NCBI RefSeq assembly: GCF_001277195.1
Contig: NZ_CP012268.1
Coordinates: 186,001 to 250,000, forward strand
DNA from: Cronobacter muytjensii ATCC 51329
Lineage (GTDB): Bacteria > Pseudomonadota > Gammaproteobacteria > Enterobacterales > Enterobacteriaceae
DNA length: 64,000 nucleotides
Direction of reading: 5' to 3'
The notes below the pieces were generated by a model. It searched no databases, was not told where the DNA came from, and saw only the letters and a program-made list of their open reading frames with translations. Positions 7,645 to 15,776 of this stretch are shown one piece after another. Every line of letters starts with the position of its first letter. Position 1 is the first letter of the stretch. A program made the translations under genes and the position numbers.

Positions 7645-8357
7645 CAGGATCTCCATACTGCTGCGCATCGCGGCGTGACGTCAGCAGACGTTGCCGGATA
7701 CAGGTTGCGGCACATCCTGACGGCCTAATATGACCCTAATGTTAAACAAACATGACAGGCCGATGAATTGTGACGCAATAAATGAAGGAGACGATCGCGC
7801 TGCCTTTAGCGGAATCATCGATGAGAGAAGGTAATATTCGGCTTAAGTCAGGTAAGAAAAAATAACACCGTCTGGCTTTAAATAAACAGAGCGCGCAGGT
7901 GTGGTTATTATTGTTCACTGCATGCACCGCTATTATATATTCGATTGCTAATTTTAATATTATATTGCGTGGCGTCTTTTTTGTATTTAAATGAGAGCCA
8001 TTAATAATATTCTTAAAATAAACTGGTGAAAAGTTAAGCAGGGCTTAATTTGTGTGTAGGAGTTATTTATTCTGTTGATTTTAAAGGGGATTTATAGAAA
8101 TGGCTTATCTGTTTTCTATTTTACGCCGCTTTCCTGGTTTTTCTCATTCTTTTTTTAGAATGAACGCGAAAATAAGGGCTGGATCGCAATAACGATAGCG
8201 TGGCGACAAAATGTCGTCTTTAAAAATTCAGGGATAAATCGGGCGGGCGCGCTATTTTATTCTGCCCAGAGCTCCGTCCAGTTGGCGTGCGGCTGTGTGG
8301 GACCCTGGGCTTGCCGCGCTGGCTGCCAGCCCAGGGGAAATGCGCTCTGGCGGAGCG
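7645..8357. other. AT-rich intergenic region between phnH and phnA
   Basis: About 710 bp, clearly richer in A and T than the flanking genes, and occupying the place where phnB-phnG stand in E. coli. No phn gene remnant was recognised. At 7740-7758 the minus strand reads CTGTCATG then GTTTAACA, half resembling a PhoB box, 96 bp before phnH. A 30-codon frame at 8100-8192 (plus strand) follows AAGGGG at a fair distance but has no other support. Confidence 0.4.
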
Positions 8358-8693
8358 TCAGCTTTTTTTGACGAACTCAGATTTGAGCTTCATCGGGCCG
8401 AAGCCGTCGATTTTGCAGTCGATGTTATGATCGCCTTCCACGAGGCGGATATTTTTCACCTTAGTACCGATTTTCAGCATCGACGAGCTGCCTTTTACCT
8501 TGAGATCCTTAGCAATTGTGACGCTGTCGCCGTCGGCCAGCAGGTTGCCGTTGGCATCTTTTACGACCAGCGCGTCGCTCTCAGCGGCGGCTTCGCCATC
8601 GCGCCATTCATGCGCGCATTCAGGGCAGACGTAAAGATTATTATCCAGATAGGTATACTCAGAGCCGCATTGCGGGCAGGCTGGCAGTGACAT
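8358..8693 (-). CDS. phnA: Zinc-ribbon protein PhnA/YjdM
   Basis: A 111-residue protein matching the E. coli phnA (yjdM) product along its length. The N-terminus is a zinc ribbon with two CxxC pairs (CPQCGS and CPECAHEW), followed by a small beta-rich domain (VVKDANGNLLADGDSVTIAKDLKVKG). Despite the name it is not needed for phosphonate use in E. coli K-12, and its function is unknown. A purine-rich AAGGAG lies just before the ATG. Together with yjdP and phnH it marks the position of the lost phn cluster. Confidence 0.93.
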   Translation of the reverse strand: MSLPACPQCGSEYTYLDNNLYVCPECAHEWRDGEAAAESDALVVKDANGNLLADGDSVTIAKDLKVKGSSSMLKIGTKVKNIRLVEGDHNIDCKIDGFGPMKLKSEFVKKS

Positions 8694-8964
8694 GGTTTCT
8701 CCTTAAAATAAACCAACGGGGCAGCAAAAAAAGGCTGCGCAAGAAGCGCTCGCTGACGCGACGCGCGCGAAGGGCGGGATTATACCCTAAAACCTTACCT
8801 TTTACGGGCCTGTTTACGCCTGGCACCTCGCCGCTTTGAAGCCGCGCTCACCTTTTTCCTGCCGGGATAAAACATATATCGTGATTTATTGCCAGGCGGT
8901 GTTATTCTGAAGCGGTTAATGTAGAGTCGTATTATTAAATCCATCCCCGGAAGTCGGCGCATTT
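8694..8964. other. Intergenic region before crfC
   Basis: Region upstream of phnA (minus strand) and of the doubtful frame at 8965. No repeat, RNA gene or strong promoter was recognised. Confidence 0.3.
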
Positions 8965-9216
8965 TTGTCAAATGGTCGATGTGAGGATATATTCTTTCAC
9001 TCTGAAATACCGGTTACCCTCTGGTATCAGAGCGTGATTATTTGGTTTCCTGACGAAGATGAAGGTTCAGAAACGTTTCTCATCGTCTCAAACTTATTTT
9101 ACCACAACGATGGTATGGCATTTTTTTACGCCAGTTTTCCATCGGGTATCGTTGTGAAACGCAGGATATTTTCCACACGTAATTATAAAAGCCGCATTGA
9201 GCTAATAAAAAATTAA
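8965..9216 (+). CDS. Doubtful small hypothetical protein
   Basis: An 83-codon frame opening with TTG and lying between phnA and crfC. The predicted protein is rich in aromatic and acidic residues (IIWFPDEDEGSET) and matches nothing I recognise. It has no clear ribosome binding site and its codons are AT-rich relative to crfC. It ends 40 bp before crfC, in the same direction. It may be a recently acquired or decaying gene, or not a gene at all. Confidence 0.25.
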   Translation: MSNGRCEDIFFHSEIPVTLWYQSVIIWFPDEDEGSETFLIVSNLFYHNDGMAFFYASFPSGIVVKRRIFSTRNYKSRIELIKN

Positions 9217-9256
9217 GGCAAAAGGTCATTTAATTTGTGTTAAGGAAAGATTTTTC

Positions 9257-11620
9257 ATGCACACACAGACTGTATTTGAAATGAATCAGGAAGCGGAGCG
9301 GCTACTTCAACTGGCGTTGCATAATCTCAGCGCCATGAAAAAGGTGCCGCTGGCAGCGCAGGACGATCGTGGGAACACCGTCAGGCAGGCATGCGCAACC
9401 GTACATCCTCTTCATTTTTCCGTGCGGGGTATGGAGGCCCAGCAGGAGATGTTGCAAGCTGAGCTGCGAAAAACCACGCATCAGGAGATGGTGTTGGCGA
9501 TTGTCGGCACGATGAAAGCCGGTAAATCGACCACCATTAATGCGATTGTCGGCAAAGAGGTGTTGCCGAACCGCAACCGTCCGATGACGGCGCTGCCGAC
9601 GCTTATCCGCCATACGCCGGGCCAGAAGGAGCCGGTGCTGCATTTTTCGCACGCCGGGCCTATCGAAACGCTGATGCAGGCGCTGCGCGCGCGTTTACAA
9701 AATGCCTCGCGCGACACCCTGGCGCGGCGTCTTGAAATCGACCGCGATATGGACGCTCTGCTGGCGCGTATCCTGAACGGCACGTCCTTTGAAAAACACT
9801 ATCTTGGCGCACAGCCGATTTTTCACTGCCTGAAAAGCTTAAACGATCTGGTGCGTCTCTCAGGCGTGCTGGATGTGCCTTTTCCGTTTCGCGCTTACGC
9901 CGCCATTGAACATATTCCGGTGATAGAAGTGGAGTTTACCCACCTGGCCGGGATGGAGCGCGGGCTGGGCCAGCTGACGCTGCTGGACACACCGGGGCCG
10001 AACGAAGCCGGGCAGCCGCACCTGCAAAAAATGCTTCAGGAACAAATCGCCCGCGCCTCGGCGGTCCTCGCCGTGATGGATTACACCCAGCTGAAATCGA
10101 CCTCCGACGAAGATGTGCGTCTGGCGCTTGCGGCGGTGGGCGAGTCGGTGCCGCTCTACGCCCTGGTCAATAAATTCGATCAGATGGATCGCAACAGCGA
10201 CGATGAAGATCAGGTGCGGGCGCTGATCGCCGGCACGTTGATGAAAGGCGCTATCGATCCGGCGCATATTTTCCCGGTTTCTTCCATGTGGGGTTATCTG
10301 GCCAACCGTGCGCGCCAGGAGCTCGCACAGCATGGCTGCCTGCCGCCTCACGACGAACAGCGGTGGGTGCAGGATTTCGCCGAGGCGGCGCTGGGTCGCC
10401 GCTGGCGGAGCGCCGATTTCACCGATGCCGCGCACCTGCGCCATGCCGCCGATCTGCTCTGGGAAGATTCCCTTTTCGAAGCGCCCATTCGCGCGATTTT
10501 GCACACGGCGCACGCTCACGCTTCGCTCTATGCGCTGCGTTCGGCCTGCGCAAAATTAATTCACTATGCGCAATGCACCCGGGACTACCTGGACTTTCGC
10601 TGTCAGGGGCTGGATATCGCAAATGACCAACTGGTGGAGAGTATCTCTCAAATGAAGAATGACATCGCACAGCTACAACGTTGCCAGGCAGATGCCAGCA
10701 AAGCCATTCAGGAACACGTCGTTCAGGCGCTGGGGCGCGCTTCGGAGAATATCGCAGGTCACGAGCAAAAGGTGCTGGCGGACATCGCCAGTTATTTCGA
10801 TACCGGCAACGTGCCGCCGCTTTCTCTTAGCAGCCCGGTACGCCGCGCGGTGACCTGGGGCCGCGATTTCGACGCGGGCAGCGAACAGCTGCATCTGGAT
10901 CAGGAAAGCGACGCGCGGATGCTGCTGCATAAAATTCGCGCCTCCTGCGAGTTGATTCTTTTATCGGTACAGGAAAATCTGACCCGCGACCTGGCGACCC
11001 ATTTCAGCGAACTGGAAACCGCCCTGGGCGACATCCTGCGCGCCGCGCTGGCGCCGCTGGAACAGCGCGTCACGGAAGGGCTGCGCCGCACCGGTTTTCG
11101 CGCGCATATCACGCTGCCGGTATTCCAGCGCAGCCAGCTTAACTTCAACGCGCACCAGCTGTTTAACGATGTGATTGAAGAAGAGAGCGTGCCGGTCGCC
11201 AGCGCGCCACGCAACAGCGGCGTGCGCGGCACCGTGGCCCGCTGGCTGAACAGCAGCGATTTGGGCTGGGAAGATTGTACGGCCATGCGCTCGCGCTACG
11301 TTATCGACCTGCCGCAGCTCAAACAGACGCTGAGCCGTTATGTCAGCCGGTTCTGTGCGCAGATCCGCCAGGCGATGAACGCGCAGGTCGATATCTCCGT
11401 GACGGCGGGCATGGCGACGTTTTTCGCGGAGTTCCAGATGGCGATGGCGGCCATTGAGGCGAACCTCAGGCAGAGCCTGACGGCGCGCCAGCAGAGCGAG
11501 TCATCGCGTAACGCGCTGCGTGAGCAGCTTCAGCAGTGCGCGCGAACCGCGCGCGACATTAATGAAGATGCCCGTTCGCTGCGTGACGATATTCAGACGT
11601 TGTTTTCCGTGGAGCACTGA
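9257..11620 (+). CDS. crfC: Dynamin-like GTPase CrfC
   Basis: Cytoplasmic dynamin-related GTPase that, in E. coli, binds the sliding clamp and helps keep sister replication forks together. The 787-residue product has the P-loop GTMKAGKS (84-91), the conserved GKEVLPNRNRPMTALPT switch region, LLDTPGPNEAG (G3) and NKFD (G4), followed by long helical segments typical of dynamin stalks. It is longer than the 742-residue E. coli protein, mainly in the N-terminus and the stalk. ATG follows AAGGAAAG. yjcZ starts 5 bp after the stop, so the two form an operon as in E. coli. The short clamp-binding motif near residue 40 of the E. coli protein is not evident here. Confidence 0.93.
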   Translation: MHTQTVFEMNQEAERLLQLALHNLSAMKKVPLAAQDDRGNTVRQACATVHPLHFSVRGMEAQQEMLQAELRKTTHQEMVLAIVGTMKAGKSTTINAIVGKEVLPNRNRPMTALPTLIRHTPGQKEPVLHFSHAGPIETLMQALRARLQNASRDTLARRLEIDRDMDALLARILNGTSFEKHYLGAQPIFHCLKSLNDLVRLSGVLDVPFPFRAYAAIEHIPVIEVEFTHLAGMERGLGQLTLLDTPGPNEAGQPHLQKMLQEQIARASAVLAVMDYTQLKSTSDEDVRLALAAVGESVPLYALVNKFDQMDRNSDDEDQVRALIAGTLMKGAIDPAHIFPVSSMWGYLANRARQELAQHGCLPPHDEQRWVQDFAEAALGRRWRSADFTDAAHLRHAADLLWEDSLFEAPIRAILHTAHAHASLYALRSACAKLIHYAQCTRDYLDFRCQGLDIANDQLVESISQMKNDIAQLQRCQADASKAIQEHVVQALGRASENIAGHEQKVLADIASYFDTGNVPPLSLSSPVRRAVTWGRDFDAGSEQLHLDQESDARMLLHKIRASCELILLSVQENLTRDLATHFSELETALGDILRAALAPLEQRVTEGLRRTGFRAHITLPVFQRSQLNFNAHQLFNDVIEEESVPVASAPRNSGVRGTVARWLNSSDLGWEDCTAMRSRYVIDLPQLKQTLSRYVSRFCAQIRQAMNAQVDISVTAGMATFFAEFQMAMAAIEANLRQSLTARQQSESSRNALREQLQQCARTARDINEDARSLRDDIQTLFSVEH

Positions 11621-11625
11621 ACGCC

Positions 11626-12477
11626 ATGAACGGTTCACTCATTGAAGGACCGGGCCGACATTTACACGCGCTGCGCGGGCGCCTGATGGTGGATCTGGCG
11701 AAAGGGCCGGAAGACGAGCGCCACTGCCGCCCGCACCCGCAGCATCAGAAAGTGCGCGAGCGGCTGCAAAAATCGCTGGTGGTGGCCGAGCCGCCTGCGG
11801 CGACGCCGGAAATCCTGGCGTTAAACATGCTGGCGACGCTTGCCCGTCAGAGCCCGCCGGGGCATCTGGCGCTAAGCCTGACGGCGCAGACGCTGGCCTT
11901 TCGCCGCCAGCGACTCAGCAAAAAGGGCGCGTCGGCGCCCTTCGCGCAGGCGCTCGACGTCATGGCGTGCCAGTACCAGCACAGCGCCGCGCGGCTGGAG
12001 TCGCAATTGCGTCAGAGCGATTTAATGGCGTCAGCGCAGCGTCATATCAGTGACGTGATGGCGCGCTGGAAAAGCGGTGAGTTTAACGGCTGGTCGCCCG
12101 CGGGGCGCTGCTATGTGGCGCTGGAGGAGCTGCGCTGGGGCGCGTTCGGCGACGCGTGGCGCCTGGGCGAGCCCCACCTGCGAAGCACGCTGTTGCCACA
12201 GGTATATGAAGAGATGGCGCTTCGGCTGGCGCAGAGCGTCAATGCCTCAGCCCATACGCGCCACTTCTGTCAGCAGTGGATGCATACGCCGCCGCAGCCG
12301 GGCCTGCTGGAACATAAAGATATGCTCTGCTGGCTGGGCGCGGAATATGACGAGGAACGCCATCCGGTGAGCTGGTCGATAACCCAGACATGGCAGAGCA
12401 TGTCGCTTGGCATGCCGCGCATCTGCTCTGCACGGCGGCTGGTGAACGCGCTGGTGGAAGAGATTTTCCTGCTCTGA
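11626..12477 (+). CDS. yjcZ: YjcZ family protein
   Basis: A 283-residue cytoplasmic protein with no signal peptide or membrane helix, placed directly after crfC as in E. coli (yjdA-yjcZ). It is mostly helical, with conserved patches such as ALEELRWGAFGDAW and SWSITQTWQSMSLG. In E. coli yjcZ has been reported as a suppressor affecting motility in a c-di-GMP phosphodiesterase mutant, but its biochemical role is unknown. The operon with crfC suggests a shared process. In E. coli proP follows; here kdgT lies convergent instead. Confidence 0.85.
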   Translation: MNGSLIEGPGRHLHALRGRLMVDLAKGPEDERHCRPHPQHQKVRERLQKSLVVAEPPAATPEILALNMLATLARQSPPGHLALSLTAQTLAFRRQRLSKKGASAPFAQALDVMACQYQHSAARLESQLRQSDLMASAQRHISDVMARWKSGEFNGWSPAGRCYVALEELRWGAFGDAWRLGEPHLRSTLLPQVYEEMALRLAQSVNASAHTRHFCQQWMHTPPQPGLLEHKDMLCWLGAEYDEERHPVSWSITQTWQSMSLGMPRICSARRLVNALVEEIFLL

Positions 12478-12478
12478 A

Positions 12479-12504
12479 CAAAACACCCCGCCGGAGCGGG
12501 GTGT
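12479..12504 (-). terminator. Terminator of kdgT (possibly also of yjcZ)
   Basis: Stem CACCCCGC/GCGGGGTG with loop CGGA (12485-12504). On the minus strand it is followed by TTTTGTT, giving a good kdgT terminator; in the other direction only GTGG follows. Confidence 0.75.
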
Positions 12505-12509
12505 GGGGG

Positions 12510-13505
12510 TTAACGCGGCAGCGTTCCGACGCTCTGCGCTTTCTGCGCCTCCGGCACCTGTTTCGCCACATGCCGGGCATACAACGCGGTAATAATGGGC
12601 ACCAGAATCGCCGTCACGATAACGCTCGCGGCCACCAGCGCCGTAGCCGACGCGGCCACCGGTTCAAACGCCGGGTTGATTTGCGCGATGATAACCGGGT
12701 TCGCCACTGCGGCACCCGCCGCTGACGACGCCGCCACGCCCGCCGTACCGTTACCGCCGCCCAGGAGTTTATCCGCCAGAATCAACGGAATGCCGGTGAT
12801 GATGATAACCGCCACGCCCAGCAGGATCCCAAGCAGACCGGTCTCCATAATCACGCTCAGATTAATAGTATTGCCAAGCGCAAAACCAAAGAACGGGATC
12901 AGCACCGGCGTGGCTTTACTGAAGAACGCGCGCAGATCGTGGTCAAGGTTACCCAGCGCGAAGCCTATCAGAAACGGCAGCACCGCGCCGATGAAGTGAT
13001 GCGGCTCGAAAGAGGCGAGGCCCGCAGAGCCTAAGATCACCATCGTCATCAGCGGACCGGACTCCAGCGACATCAGCACAAACGCGCCGGACTCTTCCTT
13101 CGTGCCGTACTGGTTCATCAGGCTGGCGTAGAGGCCGCCGTTGGTCATGTCCATCGCAGAGACGATAGCCAGCACAGACAGCCCGGCGAAAAAGCCGGTC
13201 TGGATGCCGGTATCCGGAATAAAGGACGCCGCAATCATCGCGACCAGCCAGGCCACGGCAATTTTGGTCAGCACCAGCGTGCCCGATTTACGGAGCACCG
13301 TTCCCGTCGCACGCAAATCAATGGACGCGCCAATACAGAAAAACCAGACGGCGAGAATAGGCACCGTTCCGCTAATCATACCTTTTGTAAACGAGCCGAA
13401 ATAATTCCCGGTCTGTGGAGCCAGCGTATTTAAAATAGCCCCGAGTAACAGCGGGATAAGCATCATCCCTCCCGGAATGCGTTCCATAGTGGCTTTAATC
13501 TTCAT
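12510..13505 (-). CDS. kdgT: 2-keto-3-deoxygluconate permease
   Basis: Inner-membrane proton symporter for 2-keto-3-deoxygluconate, an intermediate of pectin and hexuronate breakdown. The 331-residue protein aligns with E. coli KdgT (327 residues) from IPGGMMLIPLLLGA onward, with about ten hydrophobic segments and the conserved GTVPILAVWFFCIGA, AMDMTNGGLYAS and LMSLESGPLMTM motifs. The second of two adjacent ATG codons is chosen because GAGG is then 6 nt upstream and the start aligns with E. coli. It is divergent from kduI across about 400 bp that contain a KdgR-like box, so both are probably induced together. Confidence 0.93.
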   Translation of the reverse strand: MKIKATMERIPGGMMLIPLLLGAILNTLAPQTGNYFGSFTKGMISGTVPILAVWFFCIGASIDLRATGTVLRKSGTLVLTKIAVAWLVAMIAASFIPDTGIQTGFFAGLSVLAIVSAMDMTNGGLYASLMNQYGTKEESGAFVLMSLESGPLMTMVILGSAGLASFEPHHFIGAVLPFLIGFALGNLDHDLRAFFSKATPVLIPFFGFALGNTINLSVIMETGLLGILLGVAVIIITGIPLILADKLLGGGNGTAGVAASSAAGAAVANPVIIAQINPAFEPVAASATALVAASVIVTAILVPIITALYARHVAKQVPEAQKAQSVGTLPR

Positions 13506-13563
13506 CATAAACCTCAGCGGTATTATTCAGCCCCTGGCCGAATTAAGGTCAAAAGAGTCCCGC

Positions 13564-13586
13564 GATAAAAATCATGGATTTTCATC
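13564..13586. promoter_or_regulatory. Operator-like palindrome upstream of kdgT
   Basis: Arms GATAAAAATC and GATTTTCATC around ATG, one mismatch in ten pairs. It lies 59 bp before the kdgT start. It does not match the KdgR consensus and the binding protein is unknown. Confidence 0.4.
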
Positions 13587-13738
13587 GTGTTAGTTCGTTT
13601 TTTTTGTGTAGCGCGGCAGCACAAAGGCAGCTGCGGCTATCATCAGTTTTATGAGTATGGAGAGTCGTCTGTCGTGACTTATCCCGTTATTGAAGTAACT
13701 GGTGCTACTATCTCTCTTGTGGAATAATGATTCAATAG

Positions 13739-13759
13739 AAATGAAACGCTGTTTTGGTT
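13739..13759. promoter_or_regulatory. Candidate KdgR operator
   Basis: AAATGAAAC, GCT, GTTTTGGTT resembles the KdgR box (AATRAAAY-N-RTTTYATT), with the left arm perfect and the right arm partial. Its place between kdgT and kduI, both KdgR targets in enterics, supports the call. Confidence 0.5.
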
Positions 13760-13771
13760 ATCTTGATCACA
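13756..13771. promoter_or_regulatory. Candidate CRP site
   Basis: GGTTA, six bases, TCACA: the right half matches the CRP consensus fully and the left half at three of five positions. It partly overlaps the KdgR-like box. Confidence 0.3.
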
Positions 13772-13904
13772 TTATTGATTCACGCATTTGATAGCATCAA
13801 ACTCAGCGAAAATTTATGTAAATTCATTGTTATTTAATTTGGTTTTTTCACGCATATCATACCGGGGGCGACGTTATCCCCCCGTAACGTCACGAGGAGT
13901 CAGA

Positions 13905-14741
13905 ATGGACGTTCGTCAAAGCATTCACAGCGATCACGCGAAAACCCTGGATACCGCCGGGCTGCGCAAAGAGTTCTTAATCGAGAAGATTTTTGTGGCT
14001 GATGAGTACACCATGACTTACAGCCATATCGATCGCATCATCGTCGGTGGGGTTATGCCGGTGAACCGCACCGTCAGCGTGGGCGGTGAAGTGGGCAAGC
14101 AGTTGGGCGTGAGCTATTTTCTGGAGCGCCGCGAGCTGGGCGTTATCAATATCGGTGGGCCGGGGATCATCACGGTGGATGGCACCCGTTATGAGATGAA
14201 CAGCCGCGACGGGCTGTATGTTGGCAAGGGCGCTCAGGAAGTGGTGTTTGAGAGCGTGGATGCGGCGAGCCCGGCCCGTTTTTACTACAACTGCGCGCCG
14301 GCGCATACGACCTTTCCGACCAAACGCGTCACGCCGGCGGATGTCTCGCCGGTGCATCTTGGCGAGGACGTCACCAGTAATCGCCGCACCATCAATAAAT
14401 ACTTTATTCCCGATGTGCTGGAAACGTGCCAGCTCAGCATGGGGCTGACTGAACTCGCGCCGGGCAACTTGTGGAACACCATGCCGTGCCATACGCATGA
14501 GCGCCGCATGGAGGTCTATTTCTACTTCGGTCTCGAAGAAAATAGCTGCGTATTCCATATGATGGGCCAGCCGCAGGAGACGCGTCATATCGTGGTGCAA
14601 AACGAGCAGGCCGTCATTTCTCCGAGCTGGTCGATTCACTCAGGCGTTGGCACGCGCGCTTACACCTTTATCTGGGGAATGGTGGGCGAAAATCAGGTGT
14701 TCGACGATATGGATCATGTCGCCGTAAAAGATCTGCGTTAA
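13905..14741 (+). CDS. kduI: 5-keto-4-deoxyuronate isomerase
   Basis: Converts 5-keto-4-deoxyuronate to 2,5-diketo-3-deoxygluconate in pectin and hexuronate degradation. The 278-residue product has exactly the E. coli KduI length, a cupin fold, and the zinc ligands in place: His196, His198, Glu203 (PCHTHERRMEV) and His245 (SIHSG). The ATG follows CACGAGGAG. A longer frame extends 39 codons upstream but has no support. kduD, which usually follows it, is absent; a terminator comes directly after the gene. Confidence 0.96.
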   Translation: MDVRQSIHSDHAKTLDTAGLRKEFLIEKIFVADEYTMTYSHIDRIIVGGVMPVNRTVSVGGEVGKQLGVSYFLERRELGVINIGGPGIITVDGTRYEMNSRDGLYVGKGAQEVVFESVDAASPARFYYNCAPAHTTFPTKRVTPADVSPVHLGEDVTSNRRTINKYFIPDVLETCQLSMGLTELAPGNLWNTMPCHTHERRMEVYFYFGLEENSCVFHMMGQPQETRHIVVQNEQAVISPSWSIHSGVGTRAYTFIWGMVGENQVFDDMDHVAVKDLR

Positions 14742-14763
14742 CGGTTCACGCGTTTACGCGCAT

Positions 14764-14795
14764 AAAAAAAGCCTCGTCACTGACGAGGCTTTTTT
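14764..14795. terminator. Bidirectional terminator between kduI and yghU
   Basis: Perfect 10-bp stem AGCCTCGTCA/TGACGAGGCT with a single-base centre C, flanked by A7 on one side and T6 on the other, serving both convergent genes. Confidence 0.92.
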
Positions 14796-14800
14796 GTGGC

Positions 14801-15667
14801 TTACGCGCCGCGTTTGTCTTCGGTATTTTGCTCAAAATCCGAGGCGTCGTGCCGTTCGTGAAGCTGCTCGTTAAGTGGCCCCCAGGTGCGGTTAACGATA
14901 CGGCCGCGCTGTACCGCCGGACGTTGCGCCACCTCTTCGGCCCAGCGTTTCACATGTTTGTATTCATCAACCTGCAGGAACGTGCTCGCCTCATACAGCC
15001 CGCCGATAACTACATTGCCGTACCACGGCCAGATGGCGATATCGGCGATGGAGTACTCGTCGCCCGCGATAAAACGATGCTGCGCGAGCTGGCGATCCAG
15101 CACGTCGAGCTGGCGTTTGGCTTCCATCGTGAAGCGGTTAATCGCGTATTCGATTTTCTGCGGCGCGTAGTGGTAAAAATGACCGAAACCACCGCCAAGA
15201 TAGGGCGCTGAGCCCTGCAACCAGAACAGCCAGTTCAGCGCTTCGGCGCGACCGGCAAAATCTTCCGGCAGGAAATGACCGAACTTATCGGCGAGATAGA
15301 GCAGGATCGCGCCGGATTCAAACACCCGTACCGCCGGGGTCACCGAGCGGTCCAGCAGCGCCGGGATCTTGGAGTTCGGGTTCACATCCACAAAGCCGCT
15401 GGAGAACTGATCGCCTTCGCCGATGCGAATCAGGTGCGCGTCATACTCCGCGCCACTGATGCCGAGCGCCAGCAGCTCTTCCAGCAGGATCGTCACTTTC
15501 TGGCCGTTCGGCGTGCCGAGGGAGTAAAGCTGTAGCGGATGTTTGCCGACCGGCAGCGTTTTGTCATGCGTCGGCCCGGCGACAGGGCGGTTGATGCTGG
15601 CAAAGGCGCCGCCAGATTGCGGTTCCCAGGTCCAGACTTCAGGTGGCTGATATTCGTTTTGAGACAT
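14801..15667 (-). CDS. yghU: YghU-type glutathione S-transferase / disulfide-bond oxidoreductase
   Basis: A 288-residue cytoplasmic enzyme of the nu-class GST group, matching E. coli YghU (288 residues) closely. E. coli YghU binds two glutathione molecules and reduces disulfides and organic peroxides. Visible features are the thioredoxin-fold part (QLYSLGTPNGQKVTILLEELL), the substrate-site segment FSSGFVDVNPNSKIPAL, the FESGAILLYLADKFG motif and the C-terminal helical domain (NWLFWLQGSAP). In E. coli yghU is elsewhere on the chromosome, so its position here reflects rearrangement or insertion near the tRNA-Phe gene. Confidence 0.94.
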   Translation of the reverse strand: MSQNEYQPPEVWTWEPQSGGAFASINRPVAGPTHDKTLPVGKHPLQLYSLGTPNGQKVTILLEELLALGISGAEYDAHLIRIGEGDQFSSGFVDVNPNSKIPALLDRSVTPAVRVFESGAILLYLADKFGHFLPEDFAGRAEALNWLFWLQGSAPYLGGGFGHFYHYAPQKIEYAINRFTMEAKRQLDVLDRQLAQHRFIAGDEYSIADIAIWPWYGNVVIGGLYEASTFLQVDEYKHVKRWAEEVAQRPAVQRGRIVNRTWGPLNEQLHERHDASDFEQNTEDKRGA

Positions 15668-15776
15668 AGTGTTATCCCGCGCGATAAGTAAGTAAAAAAC
15701 CGGGCGTCCGGTTCGCGTTTTCGAGTGTAGCAGGCGGCGGCGTCTTCACCTGTTATCCGGTTGTGGCATTACGGGC

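Noticed and set aside
7742..7927. 61-codon frame upstream of phnH
   Set aside because: No ribosome site and no similarity; composition fits non-coding AT-rich DNA.
13788..13904. Upstream extension of kduI by 39 codons
   Set aside because: The ATG at 13905 has a strong ribosome site and gives the family length; the extension covers the regulatory region.
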